From: Ovis canadensis
Taxonomy: Eukaryota > Chordata > Mammalia > Artiodactyla > Bovidae
Direction: 5' to 3'
DNA length: 64,000 bases
Assembly: GCF_042477335.2 (NCBI RefSeq)
Contig: NC_091255.1
Location: forward strand, 44,308,501-44,372,500
The position numbers and the translations under genes were made by a program. Shown here piece by piece: positions 20,480 through 33,330 of the stretch. Under the pieces are notes generated by a model. That model made no database searches. It saw only the letters and a program-made list of their open reading frames with translations, and had not been told where the DNA came from. Positions within the stretch are counted from its first letter, which is position 1. Every line of letters starts with the position of its first letter.

Positions 20480-22296
20480 AAGAAACTCAGGCCACAGCAC
20501 TTCAGCAAGGGTGTGTGTCACATGACTCCAACTACAAGGGAGCCTGGAAAGGTGATGGTTCCAGCTTTGCAACAAGGGAAAATGGAGTTGTGGTTGGCTT
20601 TTGGGTAGGCAATCCACAATATCTGCCACAGGGACCATTCCTAGGACCCACTGGCTGGTGAGGTGTTTTATTTCCACAACCCTTGGTCTTGTCTGCCCTG
20701 TAAAGTAGTTTCTGCTTCTAGGATTGAAGTCAGTTGACATGCAGGACAATGTGATGTTAGGTAAAGATGGATGAGGATTCTCAGAGATGCCTGCAGTTCT
20801 GCGGGATACCAGTGAGCTATGATAAAGCTGGACTGAGGCAGCCCCACAAGCCCCTAGAAGCTGTCAGCATGCTCTGCACAGCAGTGGGTGTGATCAGCTT
20901 TGTCATGTAGGGCTTACTGATGACTGCAATCTCAAGGGAGAAGCTGGGCAAAGGAGTTGCCTGGAGAAGGGACCTTTAACTCAACTCTTTCGACAGTGAA
21001 CATCTCACAAAATGAGCCCTGTCTAAAGAAGGAACAGAGCCTGGTGTTAGGTGATGCCAGAGCTTTGGGGATGAGTTCAAGTTCACTGCCCCAAATCTAG
21101 ATGAAGACTGAACCCAGATACTGAGACAAGTAGTGGGAAAAGTGGTTTTGGTGGGAGGGTGAATTGTTGTACTATTCACAACATAACAAATATTGAGATG
21201 ATTTTGGGGAGGCTGCTGGGCCAGTCCCAGGGAAAGGAAGTTATCATTCAATAGTCATTCACTCAGTAAAAATTGATTTTATGCCTGCTGTGTGTCAGGC
21301 TTTATATGAAGCAGTAGATACAAACCAGGAATATAGTCTTTGACCTCAGGAGGTATATAGTCTAGGTAGAGAGAAAGGTGTAGAACAGCTCATTATATAG
21401 TCAAGAATCCAATTATAGCAGAAGCATGCTAGGAAGAAGTCCAGGAGGCAGGGGACATCCAAGGAGGGAAAGAATGGGTCAGTCAGAAGAAACAGGATCT
21501 AACTGAAGTGAAGAAATCCTTAGGCAGGTCAATGGCAAGTCTGCTATGGCTGGAGCCCAGAGAGAGAGAGAAGTAGCTGGTGGCCCCAGTCTGCCAAGGA
21601 AGTCAGGGATTAGATCCTAATGGGCGTTAGACTGTGGCGAGGGGTTTGGACTTAATTTTAAGGCTGGACTGTGCCCCTGCGACTCTGAAAGGTGGCAAGT
21701 ATCGGATGTTGAAAAGAGGCAATGGGCAGGAGCCCATACTTCTCATGTGGGCCCCGGGTTACCATCAAACAGAAGGCGTCAGACTGTGCTCCCAAAGACC
21801 AAACTTAGGACGTGCAAGCTATGCCTGGTTCCTGGAAGTGACAGCTGGCTGGCAGAGAAACAGCTCCATGGAAGCTTGGACTGACAGGCTAGGGATTGCC
21901 CTCTCCCTTCTCTCAGTAATGAAATTTATTATGTAGGAAGGAGCAGAGATGGGAAAGAGGGAGGAGGAACAGCTGCTGCCCCAGAAAGTGAAAAAGAGAA
22001 ATTTTCCTCACTGAGGAAAATTGTTAGGTTTCATCACAGCTTCCTTCAATCAAGCTGAGGCTGGTAAAGGGCCACAAGTTTTAAGTGACTCAGATGCCAG
22101 ACACCTGCTGGACCTCACTGAAGACTTTGATGCCCAGTAAACAATAGGACTTGTTATAGTCAACTATAAAGTTATACAGAGTTGTACAAACTACGGAGTT
22201 GTGCAAACCTGTGAACTCACTCTACCTGATCCCAAAGGCCAGAGGTCAATGCCTAATTCGCACAACTGCCATGACCTGGCCCTTTCAGTTCCTCCT
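20480..22296. other. Mostly unique, no gene recognised
   Basis: Around 21240-21400 a tract ('gcctgctgtgtgtcaggctt') looks like an old L2/MIR-type motif, and 21600-21740 also looks like decayed ancient repeat. The open frame at 21634-21936 has no domain. Nothing else supported. Confidence 0.35.
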
Positions 22297-22306
22297 AAAC
22301 TACTCT

Positions 22307-22427
22307 GTCCAACTGTTTATGACCCCAGGGGCTGCAGCATACCAAGCTTGGTAATGGACAGGGAAGCCTGGTCTGCTACAGTCCTTGGGGATCGCAAATA
22401 GTCGGACACAACTGAGTGACTGAACTG
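22307..22427. mobile_element. Fold-back mini BovB insertion
   Basis: This 121-bp insertion holds the BovB 3' end twice in opposite orientation: reverse at about 22307-22352 and forward at about 22353-22427 (ending 'acaactgagtgactgaactg'). It is flanked by a perfect 10-bp repeat aaactactct (22297-22306 and 22428-22437), so the whole palindromic unit appears to have arrived in one event. Confidence 0.85.
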
Positions 22428-22437
22428 AAACTACTCT

Positions 22438-23075
22438 TAGTTGCTTCCCAGGAGTGTATTCTCTTTCTTGATTTACTCTTTTACAGAGCCTCATGGTCTA
22501 GATGGTCTCAAGATAAAGACATCCAACAGGCTTTGAGTGGCCAGAGCAGTTGAAAACTGAACCCAGTAGCAAAAGCCTTGCTCTACCCTGTAAGGCAAGA
22601 GAGCTGATAGCACTGAACAGGCTTTCGGGAAGCAGGTGCTGAAGAAGGGGCTGAGCTGGACCAAGCCCAGTTTTAATCTGTAATCCTTGGGCTTTCACAT
22701 GTTTTTACTGAAACACATAGTAAGAAATAGTCTTTTTTGTGTAATGCGGAATTCATATTCCTATGCACAATTGAAACAAAAGTTTTACAAAATAATAGTT
22801 CCTTTCTCTACATGTGATGCACTCTTCAGTATTCCAAAAGCTGAAGATTACTTGGGAAGGTTGAGAAGAACAGAAGGACTGGGATTTGAGGACTTTGGTC
22901 GTCTCCATCAGCAAGCTCAAGGCTTCAGGAAACAAAGTTCTTATACACAAGTCAATTGTTTTCCTTTATTCCATCAGTGAATATTTAGAATTTGAAACTG
23001 AACAGCCACTAACCACTTGGAGAGAAACACATTGAGACATGGAGAAGCATCATAGTGAATGTCTTTCTTGGACCT
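22438..23075. other. Unique sequence, no gene seen
   Basis: No recognised repeat or exon. Open frames at 22687-22980 and its reverse are short and lack any domain. Confidence 0.4.
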
Positions 23076-23076
23076 T

Positions 23077-23135
23077 CCAGCCCAGCCCAGCCCAGCCCAG
23101 CCCAGCCCAGCCCAGCCCAGCCCAGCCCAGCCCAG
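23077..23135. repeat. (CCCAG)n microsatellite
   Basis: About twelve perfect pentamers of CCCAG. On the minus strand this reads (CTGGG)n, giving twelve consecutive G-triplets with two-base spacers, an ideal G-quadruplex pattern. The open frames across it are translations of the repeat, not genes. Confidence 0.97.
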
Positions 23136-23225
23136 CCACCATCCGAATGTGGTTGAGTGACTACCCCAGACAATGCTACACAGAACAGAACAGCCCCACT
23201 GAACCCCGCCCAAAGTTCTAAGCCA

Positions 23226-23637
23226 CAGTTCAGTTCGGTTGCTCAGTCGTGTCCGACTCTTTGCGACCCCAGGAATAGCAGCACATCAGGCCTCCCTGTC
23301 CATCACCAACTCCTGGAGCTCACCCAGACTCGCGTCCATCGAGTCAGCGATGCCATCCAGCCATCTCATCCTCGGTCGTCCCCTTCTTCTCCTGCCCCCA
23401 ATCCCTCCCAGCATCAAAGTCTTTTCCAATGAGTCAACTCTTTGCATGAGGTGGCCAAAGTACTGGAGTTTCAGCTTTAGCATCATTCCTTCCAAAGAAA
23501 TCTCAGGGTTGATCTTCAGAACGGACTGATTGGATCTCCCTGCAGTCCAAGGGACTCTCAAGAGTCTTCTCCAACACCACAGCTCAAAAGCATCAATTCT
23601 TCTGCACTCAGCCTTCTTCACAGTCCAACTCTCACAG
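23226..23637 (-). mobile_element. BovB LINE 3' end
   Basis: Reverse-oriented, 5'-truncated BovB starting 'cagttcagttcggttgctca' and ending at 'ttcacagtccaactctcaca'. The reverse-strand open frame at 23286-23696 encodes part of the C-terminal BovB protein (RVPWTAGRSNQS type motif). It looks younger than most copies here because this frame is long, but it is a fragment. Confidence 0.92.
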
Positions 23638-26624
23638 AACCATAAGCAAATAAAATGTTTACACCCCCTAACTTTAGGGATAGTTTTTAAGAGCAAATTA
23701 TAAGTGGGATAGGTGTGCAGGGATACTGTGGAGGCCAGCTTCAGCTGCTCAGCTCATGACAAGTCAGGAGTCAGAAACAAGGATGCTGTCGGAGTGCCCT
23801 ATAGAGTCCAAGATGGAACACTTGCCTCTGTCCCTGCAGCCATGTCTCAAGGAGCTGTTGTGTGTCCTGTGTTATATTTTAAACTGGGGAGATGGTGGGA
23901 AATGAGTTGCGGCCTCCATTTTCAAAAATGTGAAATTTTGGTGTAGGTGATAGAAACTAGACAACTGCACAAATGAATATCAATGACAGATGATGGAAGG
24001 TGCTTAAAGGAAACACACAGGATACCTTTCAGCAGGCAACAGGGCCTGCACCCTCCCTCACTGGTCCTCCTCACGTCTCCACCTGTGAAGGGTGAGAAGT
24101 CGGCTGGAGGAGCTCTGAACACCTGGCCAGGCAGACTCAAAGGGAGAAAAGTCAGAGCAGGAGCCCTGTTTCCAATGTAGAGCAGGGGTCAGGGAGGACT
24201 TCCAGAGGAAGTAGTGCTGATGCTGAACCCCAAAGGATAGATCACACATAGCCAGGCAAAGAGGGAACAGCACCTGCAAAGGCTGCGTGGAACATCTGAG
24301 GCGCTGGAAGACAGCCAGGGTGGCTGGAGAGGAGCAAGGCCACACAAGTCCAAGAGGGACTTGATTCAGAGTGGGGAGTCTCTGGCCCATGCCTATACCA
24401 CCACCAAGAAGGAGGCCCTGATTTTCTCTTCCACTTAAAAATGTTTCCTTTGCACTTTGGGTTCTGTTTTGGGCAGGTATTGGGGGAGGAATTTGAGAAA
24501 ACAAACACATAAAACAAACCCAGTCTGCAGCTAAATAAGAGTAGGCTGCAGAAGAGCCGCTGGCAAGGCCCTGCTTGCAGCAGACAGAAAACATGGAGTA
24601 TTTGGACATTCCCTAGGAGCATGCAAGAGGTGAGTGGGGGAAGCTACTTCCCACTTCATGGCAGAATGGATAAGGACATAGCCAGACACAGACCAGGGGC
24701 AGACAAAGGGCCAAGCCCATTTGTCAGGAGTCACTAGGACTTCAAGCCAGTGAGGGATACAAAGAGAGGTGTCTCTCTAACATGGAGCCAGGTGGGTGGG
24801 CATCATGGCTGAGGACAGAGGAGGCTGTTTCCAATGCCAGGGCAGCGCAGGGAAATGGGAATGAGCAGGAAGGTGGAGAGGGGGAAGGAGATACCTGTTC
24901 AAGTGGCCAGCCCTACACACCTTCCAGTTTCAACCCACAGGCAGTGATCTTGAGCCTGCCTGCTGTCCAGTGTAGCCTCAGATAGCAAAGATCAGGAGAG
25001 GCAAAGAGCCCACTGGGGGCAGAGAACGTGAGGGTGTTGGGATGAAGGCTCGATACCTGAACCCTGTGACTAAGCCATGCCCTGATTGTTTCCCGAAGAA
25101 GGGGTGGGCACACACCAAAGATAAGTGCCAACGGGACCAGTGTATTCATCAATCTTAGTCTTAGGGGCTTAGTGTCTGAGCCACTGCAGAGACTCTCCAG
25201 TAAGACAGATCCTGACTGAGAAGAGGGCCTGGGTCAAGGACCTCAGGCATTCATCTCCCAGCTTCCTTCCCCAGGTTCAGGCTGTGGGGTTAAACTGGTT
25301 TACCAACTAGACACCTAGTTACACATGGAGAAGGTGGACCAGGAAGAGAGGACAGCCAGACCGCTACCAGGCCACCCGTCACTGGGACAGTGGCTCCAGG
25401 TCTGGCTGCCACAAAGAGAAGACGGAAGAAAGGAAAAGCAGCAGACTGCTCTCGCGGGAAAGATGACGTGGACAGAGTGCGAGGAGCCTCGTCAGTGAGT
25501 GAACTACTGGTGAGTATGTGTTCTGGGAAGCGCAGTGAGATGACCCCCTGCCCTCGCCCTCATCCTTTCCATCACCCATCCTATGACAACAACGCTGTTT
25601 GTGTCGGGTCCCCACCCTTCTCTCCCCTCCCACCTTCTTAGGAGCTTGCTGCCATCAATTACACATTTTCTTTTCCAAACATCCACCAGCTCTTCTTAAT
25701 TGGGCCATTTCAATCAGCATCTGGACACTCCCAAGTCTCTTCCATCCTCAGCAAATGACTAAATCATTCCCTTGTCTCCCTTGTTAGGGAACTGTTGACT
25801 AAAACTGCCTGCCTTGGCCAGGCATGATGATAACCACTTGCCTGAGTTGTCTTGCAACAGGAAGTCTGATTAAAAAAATGTGGAGTTTCTGACCAGGAGA
25901 ATTTGGGAGGGGACAAAGAGGAGGGAGGAGACCATACATCCTACCAACCTCCCAGAAACCCTCACACTGGAATCCAACTTGGCTGAGAGATGTGTGCACC
26001 ACCAGGGAGGACCCTGAGTCAGACCAAATATGGGCCCAGCAAGACGACTGGCTAGAGAAAACCAGAAAACTAACCCATTACCACAAAACCTGAGACTGTG
26101 AGCCACAGGGCAGAGCAGTTCTCCTGGGTTCCCTTACCTAGCTGTTTTCCACAGGGGTGCCCGTTCCCAGTAAAGTCTTTTGCTTTGTCAGCATTTGTGT
26201 CTCCCTGGACAATTCATTTCCAAGTGTTAGACAAGAGCCTATTCTCAGGTCCCAGAAGGGGTTCCCCTTCCTGAAATGTACATGCCCTCTCCATGGACAA
26301 CACTCATCTCCAAAGTCAGTCTACATTTTCTGTGCCCATTTTCTCACCTTCCAAGTCCTGACTCGCTTCTCTTCTGTACACTCTGATCCGGCTTCGCTTT
26401 CATCCTTCTGCTGACAAACCCGCAGCTAAACCCCCCAGTGGTGGTATGGCCCTAAACGGCACACGCAGCCCTGCTCCTTCCCATCTCTGCAGCATGTGAC
26501 CTGTTGACCACGGCTCCTCTTCTAGGACCCTCCTGCTTTCCACCCACTTCCCTGGTAGCTGCTTCCCTATCTCCTTTCCCCAGACTTTGTGCTGCCTCCA
26601 CAGCCCCTCCTCCCATAGACAGGG
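23638..26624. other. Mostly unique, no gene recognised
   Basis: Around 24180-24370 the text ('gcacctgcaaaggctgcgtg') resembles an ancient mammalian repeat of unclear family. Open frames at 24058-24609 and 25379-25641 overlap on both strands and have no domain. No exon could be supported. Confidence 0.35.
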
Positions 26625-26795
26625 GTTTTCAGCACTGGCTGCATGTTAGAGCCGCCTGGGGACCTTTTACAAAGTACCAGCACCTGACTGCTCCTAATTA
26701 AAGCAGAGTCACAGAGAGGGCAGATGTGGTAGCTTTAAAAGCTCCAAAGTGATTCTGAAGGTGTAGCCAGGGTTTCAAGTCATTGCCCTGAGTGA
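26625..26795. repeat. MER5A-like hAT DNA transposon
   Basis: The pattern 'ttcagcactggctgcatgtt', 'agagccgcctggggacctt' and 'aaagtgattctgaaggtgta' matches non-autonomous hAT-Charlie MER5A. It is decayed and its ends are approximate. Confidence 0.55.
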
Positions 26796-27289
26796 CTTCT
26801 TTCATGCCCCAAACTTTGCAGCCATCTGGGTTCTAGTAGTCAGGCCCGATTTGCAGGCTCTGAGATGTCCAGAAATACCTTTGCTTCCCCGAAGGCAACA
26901 GGCCAGATCTCATCTTATACCGGAAATTGATTCCTTTCAGCTTTTGCAGAAACCATTCCAGAGTCTAACACACTTATGTAATCCTAAAGTCATTTATCTA
27001 TATATAATCTGCCTTCACATTTCCATAATGAACTAATTGGGAAGACATTTTCCTTCTAGCCTAAGACTTTAGTAGCATATCCAGAAGCAGGTTTATTATT
27101 TTTATCTCTTGAATTATGAATGAAAAAAATCTAGAATGCTAAAATACCTATGACTAAATCATGACACTGTTTTGGTTCTCTGCCTCTCTCTCACACTCAA
27201 GGAAAACAAAGTCGCTGCTTTCTGCTTCCTGGTGCCCTGACCCTGATCCCGCCCCTCCTACGAGGCTACTCATCACACTGGAATGTGAT
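26796..27289. other. Unique sequence, no gene seen
   Basis: AT-rich, unique; no repeat family or exon recognised. Confidence 0.4.
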
Positions 27290-27412
27290 TACCTGTCTCC
27301 CCAGCCAGACTCCAAGGCCTTTGAGGGAAGGGACCATGTCTTAGTCATCACTGCCTCATCCATGCCTACCATTGTGCCTAGCAAAGGGTAAGAGTTTGTT
27401 GAATGAATGAAT
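27290..27412 (+). repeat. L2 LINE 3' end
   Basis: The text 'gagggaagggaccatgtctt' followed by 'gtgcctagcaaagggtaaga' and 'gtttgttgaatgaatgaata' is the classic 3' terminus of L2. Confidence 0.75.
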
Positions 27413-28036
27413 AGAATTTTACAGAATAAGCCACCACTCTGGTTATTTCTCCTAAGTTGATTCATAAAGAGGAGACATAAGCTCTCAGCTTAGAAGCCAT
27501 AATTGGAAGGCAGACTTGTATTGTCTGCAGATAGGATATGCTCCTCCTCTGGCCATGAACTTGAAGGAGGGTCTTGTAGAGAATCCCAAGCCTGGCACAC
27601 ATGAGAGTCACTTGGAGGCCTAGTGAAACTTGTCCTGATCTCGCTGGGATAAGGAACCTGTCTTTTCACACACTCCCACTGGCTGCAGACCAGGAATGGA
27701 GGACAGTCTGGCACTTCCCAAAGGCAAAGAAAGTTTCCTTTACTCAAATATTTGGGAAATAAACTGAGGGGAAAAACACTGAAACAAGGAAATTCACAAG
27801 TAACCCAAGTAGGAGACCATTTTCTGCAGTCAGACTTGTCCCAGCACCACTTGCTGGGAAGGAAAGCAAAACGTGGGCACAGAAGTGGTGCTGTAGACGG
27901 TGTACAGGTGCTCACCAATCTGGCAGCCTCCCTTATGAGGCAAGGAGACCCCACGTCTCCCCTGGGAGATAAACTGAAGAGGTTCCCACAAACCCCCCCT
28001 CAGTTTTGATGGTTTGCTAGAAGAGCTCCCAGAATT
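27413..28036. other. Unique with a possible MER5A-like patch
   Basis: Around 27580-27690 the words 'gagagtcacttggaggccta' recall MER5A. Otherwise unique sequence; the reverse open frame at 27490-27954 has no domain. Confidence 0.3.
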
Positions 28037-28835
28037 CAGGAAAACATTTTCTTTACTATTTATTGCCAGCACAGATGACACCACCCTTATGGAAGAAAGC
28101 AAAGAATTGAAGAGCCTCTTGATGAAAGTGAAAGAGAAGAGTGGAAAAGCTGGCTTAAAACTCAACATTCAAAGAAGTAAGATCATGGCATCTGGTCCCA
28201 TTACTTCATGGCAAATAGATGAGGAAACAGTAGAAACAGTGACAGACTTTATTTTCTTGGGCTCCAAAATCACTGCAGATGGTGACTGCAGCCATAAAAT
28301 TAAAAGACGCCTGCTCCTTGGAAGAAAAGCTATGACCAACCTAGACAGCATATTAAAAAGCAGAGACATTACTTTGCCGACAAAGGTCCATATAGTCAAA
28401 GCTATGATTTTTCCAGTAGTCATCTACGGATGTGAGAGTTGGACTATAAAAAAAAACTGAGTGCTGAAGAACTGATGCTTTTAAATTGTGGTATTGGAGA
28501 AAACTCTTGGACTGCAAGGAAATCAAACCAGGTCCTAAAGGGAATCAGTCCTGAATATTCATTGGAAGGACTGATGCTGAAGCTGAAGCTCTGACACCTT
28601 GGCCACATCATATGAAGAACCGACTCATTGGAAAAAAGCCTGATGCTGGGAAAGATTGAGGGCAGGAAGAGAAGGGGATGACAGAGGATGAGATGGTTAG
28701 ATGGCATCACTGACTCGATGGACATGAGTTTGAGCAAGTTCCAGGAGTTGATAATGGACAGGAAAGCCTGGCGTGGTGCAGTCCATGAGGTTGCAAAAAG
28801 TTGAACATGACTGAGTGACTGAACTGAACTATTAT
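28037..28835 (+). mobile_element. BovB LINE 3' part
   Basis: Plus-strand, 5'-truncated BovB beginning near the reverse-transcriptase active-site region ('gatgacaccacccttatgga') and ending 'tgactgagtgactgaactga'. The open frame at 28014-28460 (148 codons) is its C-terminal segment with the typical FLGSKITADGDC motif; it stops before the element's end. It is a dead fragment, not a host gene. Confidence 0.92.
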
Positions 28836-29984
28836 AAAAGATACAACTCAGGAACAATCAAACAGAAAGATCATAGAGCTAGGTGTGAGGGGCTTGCATA
28901 GCACTCCCAGCACTTTGATAAGCCAGAAGCTCTCAGAAACCCCACCCCGCCCCCACCATAGTTTTTGCGATTTCTTTATGCAGGCATGATTGATCAGATC
29001 ATTGGCCGTTGCTGATTAACTCGATCTCCAGCCCCTCTCCCCTCCTGGGTGGTCAGGTTGGGGCTAAAAGTCCAATCTTCTAGTCATTTCTTGGTCTCTC
29101 AAGGGCCCCCAGCCCCTATCCTGAAGCCATCTGGAAGCTGTCCCTCACTGATGCTATCCTGAAGCTAGTCCCACTCCTCTGGCCCCTCACCCCAACCCCT
29201 CCATCCCATCATCTTATTGGCCAACAAAAGACACTCATCACTGTAGATTCCAAGGAACTAGGGACTAAGACCAAATATAATAATAGACGCTTCTATCAGT
29301 CAGGAAATTACAAGTGTTTTAGAAGCTCTATGTCAGGAATGGGGGACAAAGCTCTAGAGAAAGAAACATGGTGGGTGTACCTTTCAAAGTAGAGACACCC
29401 CAAAGTGTTTCTAAGGCCCCAGGCTCCACTTCCTCAGCTCTCCTACTGGCGTGTCACAGCCCAGCAAGGGCCTCCCTGTCACTTATCTCATAGGTCCAAT
29501 TTGGCGATTCCACAGGCGTCTATGCAGCGCCTGCTGGGTGCGAGGCGCCATGTTAAGCGCCCTGCGGCACTTGTGGACCCAGTAGAGAGGGGGCAGAGGA
29601 AGCGGAGGGTAGCGAAGGAGCCAGAAGGCAGCCCAAAGACCACGGAGGGAGCAGGCTGAGAGGTGGGTCGGTGGGCGCGGGAAGAGTGCTCCAGGCCAGG
29701 GGCCTGACGGGCTGAGGGCAGAGCGCAGAGGAACCGCTGAGGAAGCAGAAGTTTAACACAACCGACCAGATTTTCCAGACCACAGTGGCTGAGGGGGAAA
29801 GACGCTTCCAGAGAGATGACCAAGAGACACGGCAGACCGAGCTGTGTGGTCTATGGCGAGGAGGAAAATCCGAGTCCTCCCTTCTTCACTCTCTCTGTCC
29901 AAGTGACACCCAAGTTGCCTCCAAGATAGCCACTGCCAATTCAGTTCTCTGTGTCCTCCTTGTTCCAAATCTGGCTTATGAGAT
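28836..29984. other. Unique; CpG-rich patch at 29500-29730
   Basis: The patch 29500-29730 is richer in CpG than its surroundings ('gtgcgaggcgccatgttaag', 'ggtgggcgcgggaagag') and includes a word typical of old L2/MIR repeats. No promoter or exon could be established. Confidence 0.3.
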
Positions 29985-30400
29985 CATTGACCTAATTCCC
30001 AGAACCTCCAAATAGGACCTTACACAGCAAAATGGAATACCATCTTTTGCCATATAAAGTGTGTAATTAAGTTAAGGATCTTGAGAGGAGGACCTTCTCT
30101 TGGACTTTCTGGGTGGGCTTTAATGAAGTCTTGTGTATCCTTAGAGAGATGCAGATGAGAAGATAGACAGTGGAGAAGGCAGAGATTGGGATGATGCGCC
30201 TTAAACCAAAGAATGTCAACAGCCACCAGAAGCTGGAAGCAGCAGGGAACATATTCTTCCCTGAGGCCTCCAGGAAGGGGGCTTGACTTCAACACCTTGA
30301 TTTCAGATTTCTGGCCTCCAGAACTGTAAGAGAAAAACTATCTCTTGTTTTAAGCTACCAGATTGGAGGTGATTTGTTACAGCAGCCATAGGAAACCAAG
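29985..30400 (+). repeat. MLT1 (ERVL-MaLR) LTR
   Basis: Ordered hallmarks are 'gacctaattcccagaacctc', 'ttaagttaaggatcttgaga', 'tttctggcctccagaactgt' and the end 'gatttgttacagcagccata'. It is a decayed solo LTR. Confidence 0.75.
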
Positions 30401-33330
30401 GCAATGAGAATCTGTTCTTGCCTTCAGGGTCTAGAGGCTGCCTGCATTCCTTGGCTCATGTCCCCCTCCTCTATCTCAGAGCTAGCAGCGCCGCGTCTTC
30501 TGGGCCCACTTGAAAATCCAGGACATCTCAAGATCCTTAACTTGATCTCATCTTCAAAGTCCTCTTTACCATATAAATTTATATATCACAGGATCCAGGG
30601 ATCAGGACACAAACATCTCAGGGAGTCAGTAGCGGGAGGAGTGTTATTCTGTGAACCACACTCAGGTACCCAGCTTCAAGGTGCTTTCTGAGTGCTTATC
30701 TCCAGGAGTCTCCAGAACTGCGCTTAAGTTCCCTTCCCACCAGAAGATTCAGTCCTCTCCGCCAGTTCCTGCTCTGGAGGCACCTGGGGCCCCTTTGAGG
30801 TTGGTGGCAGAGATCTTCATGGGTCTTCAAACCCTCCAGCTGCTCCCCAGTCCCTGGAACTCGCAGCCCTGAGAGCTGCCCCTCCCCTTGGCTGCCTCTC
30901 TTCTACCTTTCCTTGGCATGCTCACTACCAAACCCTAATTTCCCACAATCTCCAGCCACCTCTGGGTCCACACTCCTTGGCCTCCCGCCTTACTAAAGTC
31001 TTGGCCATTCTTCCACAAAGCTCACTCAGAACCATGTCCAGGGATGGCACTTAGTGAGGGTGTAAGTGCTCCACTCTTGGTGGAAACACCCAGGACAGGA
31101 CTGTCAACACGGCCCTGTCAACGTAGCCCAAAGTCAGCTGGGGTCAAAGGTATGCTGAGCGAATGAGGGACTCTGCCTCAGTCTCAAGTGTCATCCTTCT
31201 CTGGAGCTGCTGTGTTGTTCCCAAACACCCAGGCCTCCTCTTTCTCTCTATGGCAGGTGCTGTTGCCTGACCAACGCCTCCACCCCCCACATCATCCTCT
31301 GGTTGGACCCCAATTTTGTTCACCCTCTCTTCAAGGAAGAACCCCTGCCAAGCCCCAGCGGCATGAACTTTAATTGCTCCAAAGCAATCCTGGTGGCTCA
31401 GGTCTTTTGCCAAGAGATTGGTTAGGCATGGTGGGGAGGTAAAGAAATTCCAGCCAGTGAAACATGAGAAGTTAGCTTTGGGGAGTTTCATTTTTAAAAG
31501 AAAGCAAAGATAAAGAAGTTGTATCACTCTGCCTCTGAGTCTGGTAGGCAGATGCCTAGACCTACAAGGTCTGCCTTAGGAGTCCAGAGAGCCAGGCAAA
31601 GGGGTGGATGGAAAAGACAAGCCACCAATCTGTGTCCCTGAGGTGGACACCCAGCGAAGCACTGTGACTTTACCAGCCCCAGACCTGCCCTCCCACCAGG
31701 ATTCCCTCTCTGTGTCCTCTCCTGTGCCAGCTCCCCACTAACTCAAGTGCTGCTGGTGGTTTCTGCTCCTTTTTGCTCATCACTCCCCATCCGTGGCCTC
31801 TGTGCATCCTTGCAGCAGCTGCTGGTCCTTGTTTGAAGCCCCACCCCGTGCTGGTTTTGGCATCACAGTCTACCCTCTGTTCTTCATCTCCAAGGTTGGG
31901 GATAGGGGGATGGCCACAAATGAAGCTCCACAGAACAGAGTTCCCAGGTGTAAACTCTGGCATGAAGTGACTAAGCTTGGACTGCTGCTGGGTGGGGTGG
32001 GAGAGAGATTAATTGGGAGTTGACGGCACACTGGGGCGATCTTTTTAATTGTCCCTTGACTGGAAGGTTGTTCCTTTGCCAGAAGCCAGGGTGGTCCATA
32101 TTGCCCTTCTGTGACTGGAGGTGGTACAGAGAGAACCCCAGACTCCCAAGTCACTGGAAGCCACAGCAGGGCCTGGAGGCTGAGTCCACCCAGTCGGGTT
32201 AAGAGGAGAGACCCTGGAGCATCAGAAGTGCAGTGGAAGGGCCCCACAGATGGGCAATCAGGGTTGTAAAACATCGATGCCAGGAAGCTGAGTGTCTGCT
32301 CTGTGCCTTCTGTGACCAGCTGGGGACGGAGGGAAGGGTCTGTGAGCAGCCCAGGCCCATGACAACCAAGGCCAAAGAGGGCCCCAAAGGCCAGTGCTGG
32401 ACGGGGCACTGCTCTCGAACTCCCTTGCTGGTGCCACCACAGTCCCTTCCTTGGGACAGTTTAATGGCAAGCCCCAATCTTCCCTCCTGGTTTTTTGGAG
32501 TTGGGTGATCACCTCCGGGTGCATGTCTCTGCGAGTGCAAATCAGTCACTCTCCTGGAATCACGGGCACCAAGTCTCCAGGCGAGAATCCTCAGCTATCC
32601 CTGAGCATGCTCTCCTCTCCACCTTCCAGGAAGTCACTGGCTCCTTAAGAGTCCACCTGGGAAGACACACAAACACACTTAAACACAAACGCATGTACAT
32701 GTACGTGCTTAAATACCCAATTCCATGCACATACACACAAATACACACAGCGCACGTGCGCTAGAACCTGGGGTGCTCATCAGAAACGCTGCAACTCGCC
32801 TGCCCCGCCTGGGGGCTGAGAAGCCCCAAGCAGGCACAGCCTGCAGACAGGGCTCTGCAGGACCTGGCATTTTTATTTTCCATTCTGAAAAACCAACCTT
32901 GACTCACCTTCCAGGTTTCCAAATTCCTACTAGAACCCGAGCCTCGGCTTTGTTTAACTGGAATCTCTGGTCTTTCCTCTTCTCCCACAATTCGGACTGG
33001 AGCTCTGGCTCTGGCTGCTTTCGGCTACTGGAGAGGCATGAGCCGAGAGTGTGTCACCCGGGCCATGCTTATACCCTCACAAGCAGATTTGACCCCGCTT
33101 GGAAACTACCAAAGTCATCTGCCAGAGGAAAGGGGAGAGTGGTAGGTGCCCCCAGCCATCAGTGACCTCTCTAGGCCATTCCACAGGCTGTCGTGCTCCT
33201 GGAGAGCCTCTCTGGATGTGACAATTTACTGGTTGCCACTAATACCCAAGGCAAGATTCTCCCTTCTGAGTGTGTAAGAGGTTGCCTGCACCTTTCCAGA
33301 TACCCTGCACACCAGGGGGGATGACAGAGA
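30401..33330. other. Unique sequence with a CA-rich patch
   Basis: No repeat family or exon supported except an imperfect CA-rich patch at about 32660-32760. Overlapping open frames at 31870-32409 and 32199-32549 lie on the same strand in different frames and have no domain, so I do not call them genes. Confidence 0.35.

Noticed and set aside
23077-23135. CRISPR-like direct repeats
   Set aside because: A pure pentamer microsatellite without spacers in a mammalian genome.
31870-32549. Overlapping reverse open frames of 179 and 116 codons
   Set aside because: Two frames on one strand over the same unique DNA with no domain; chance open frames are more likely.
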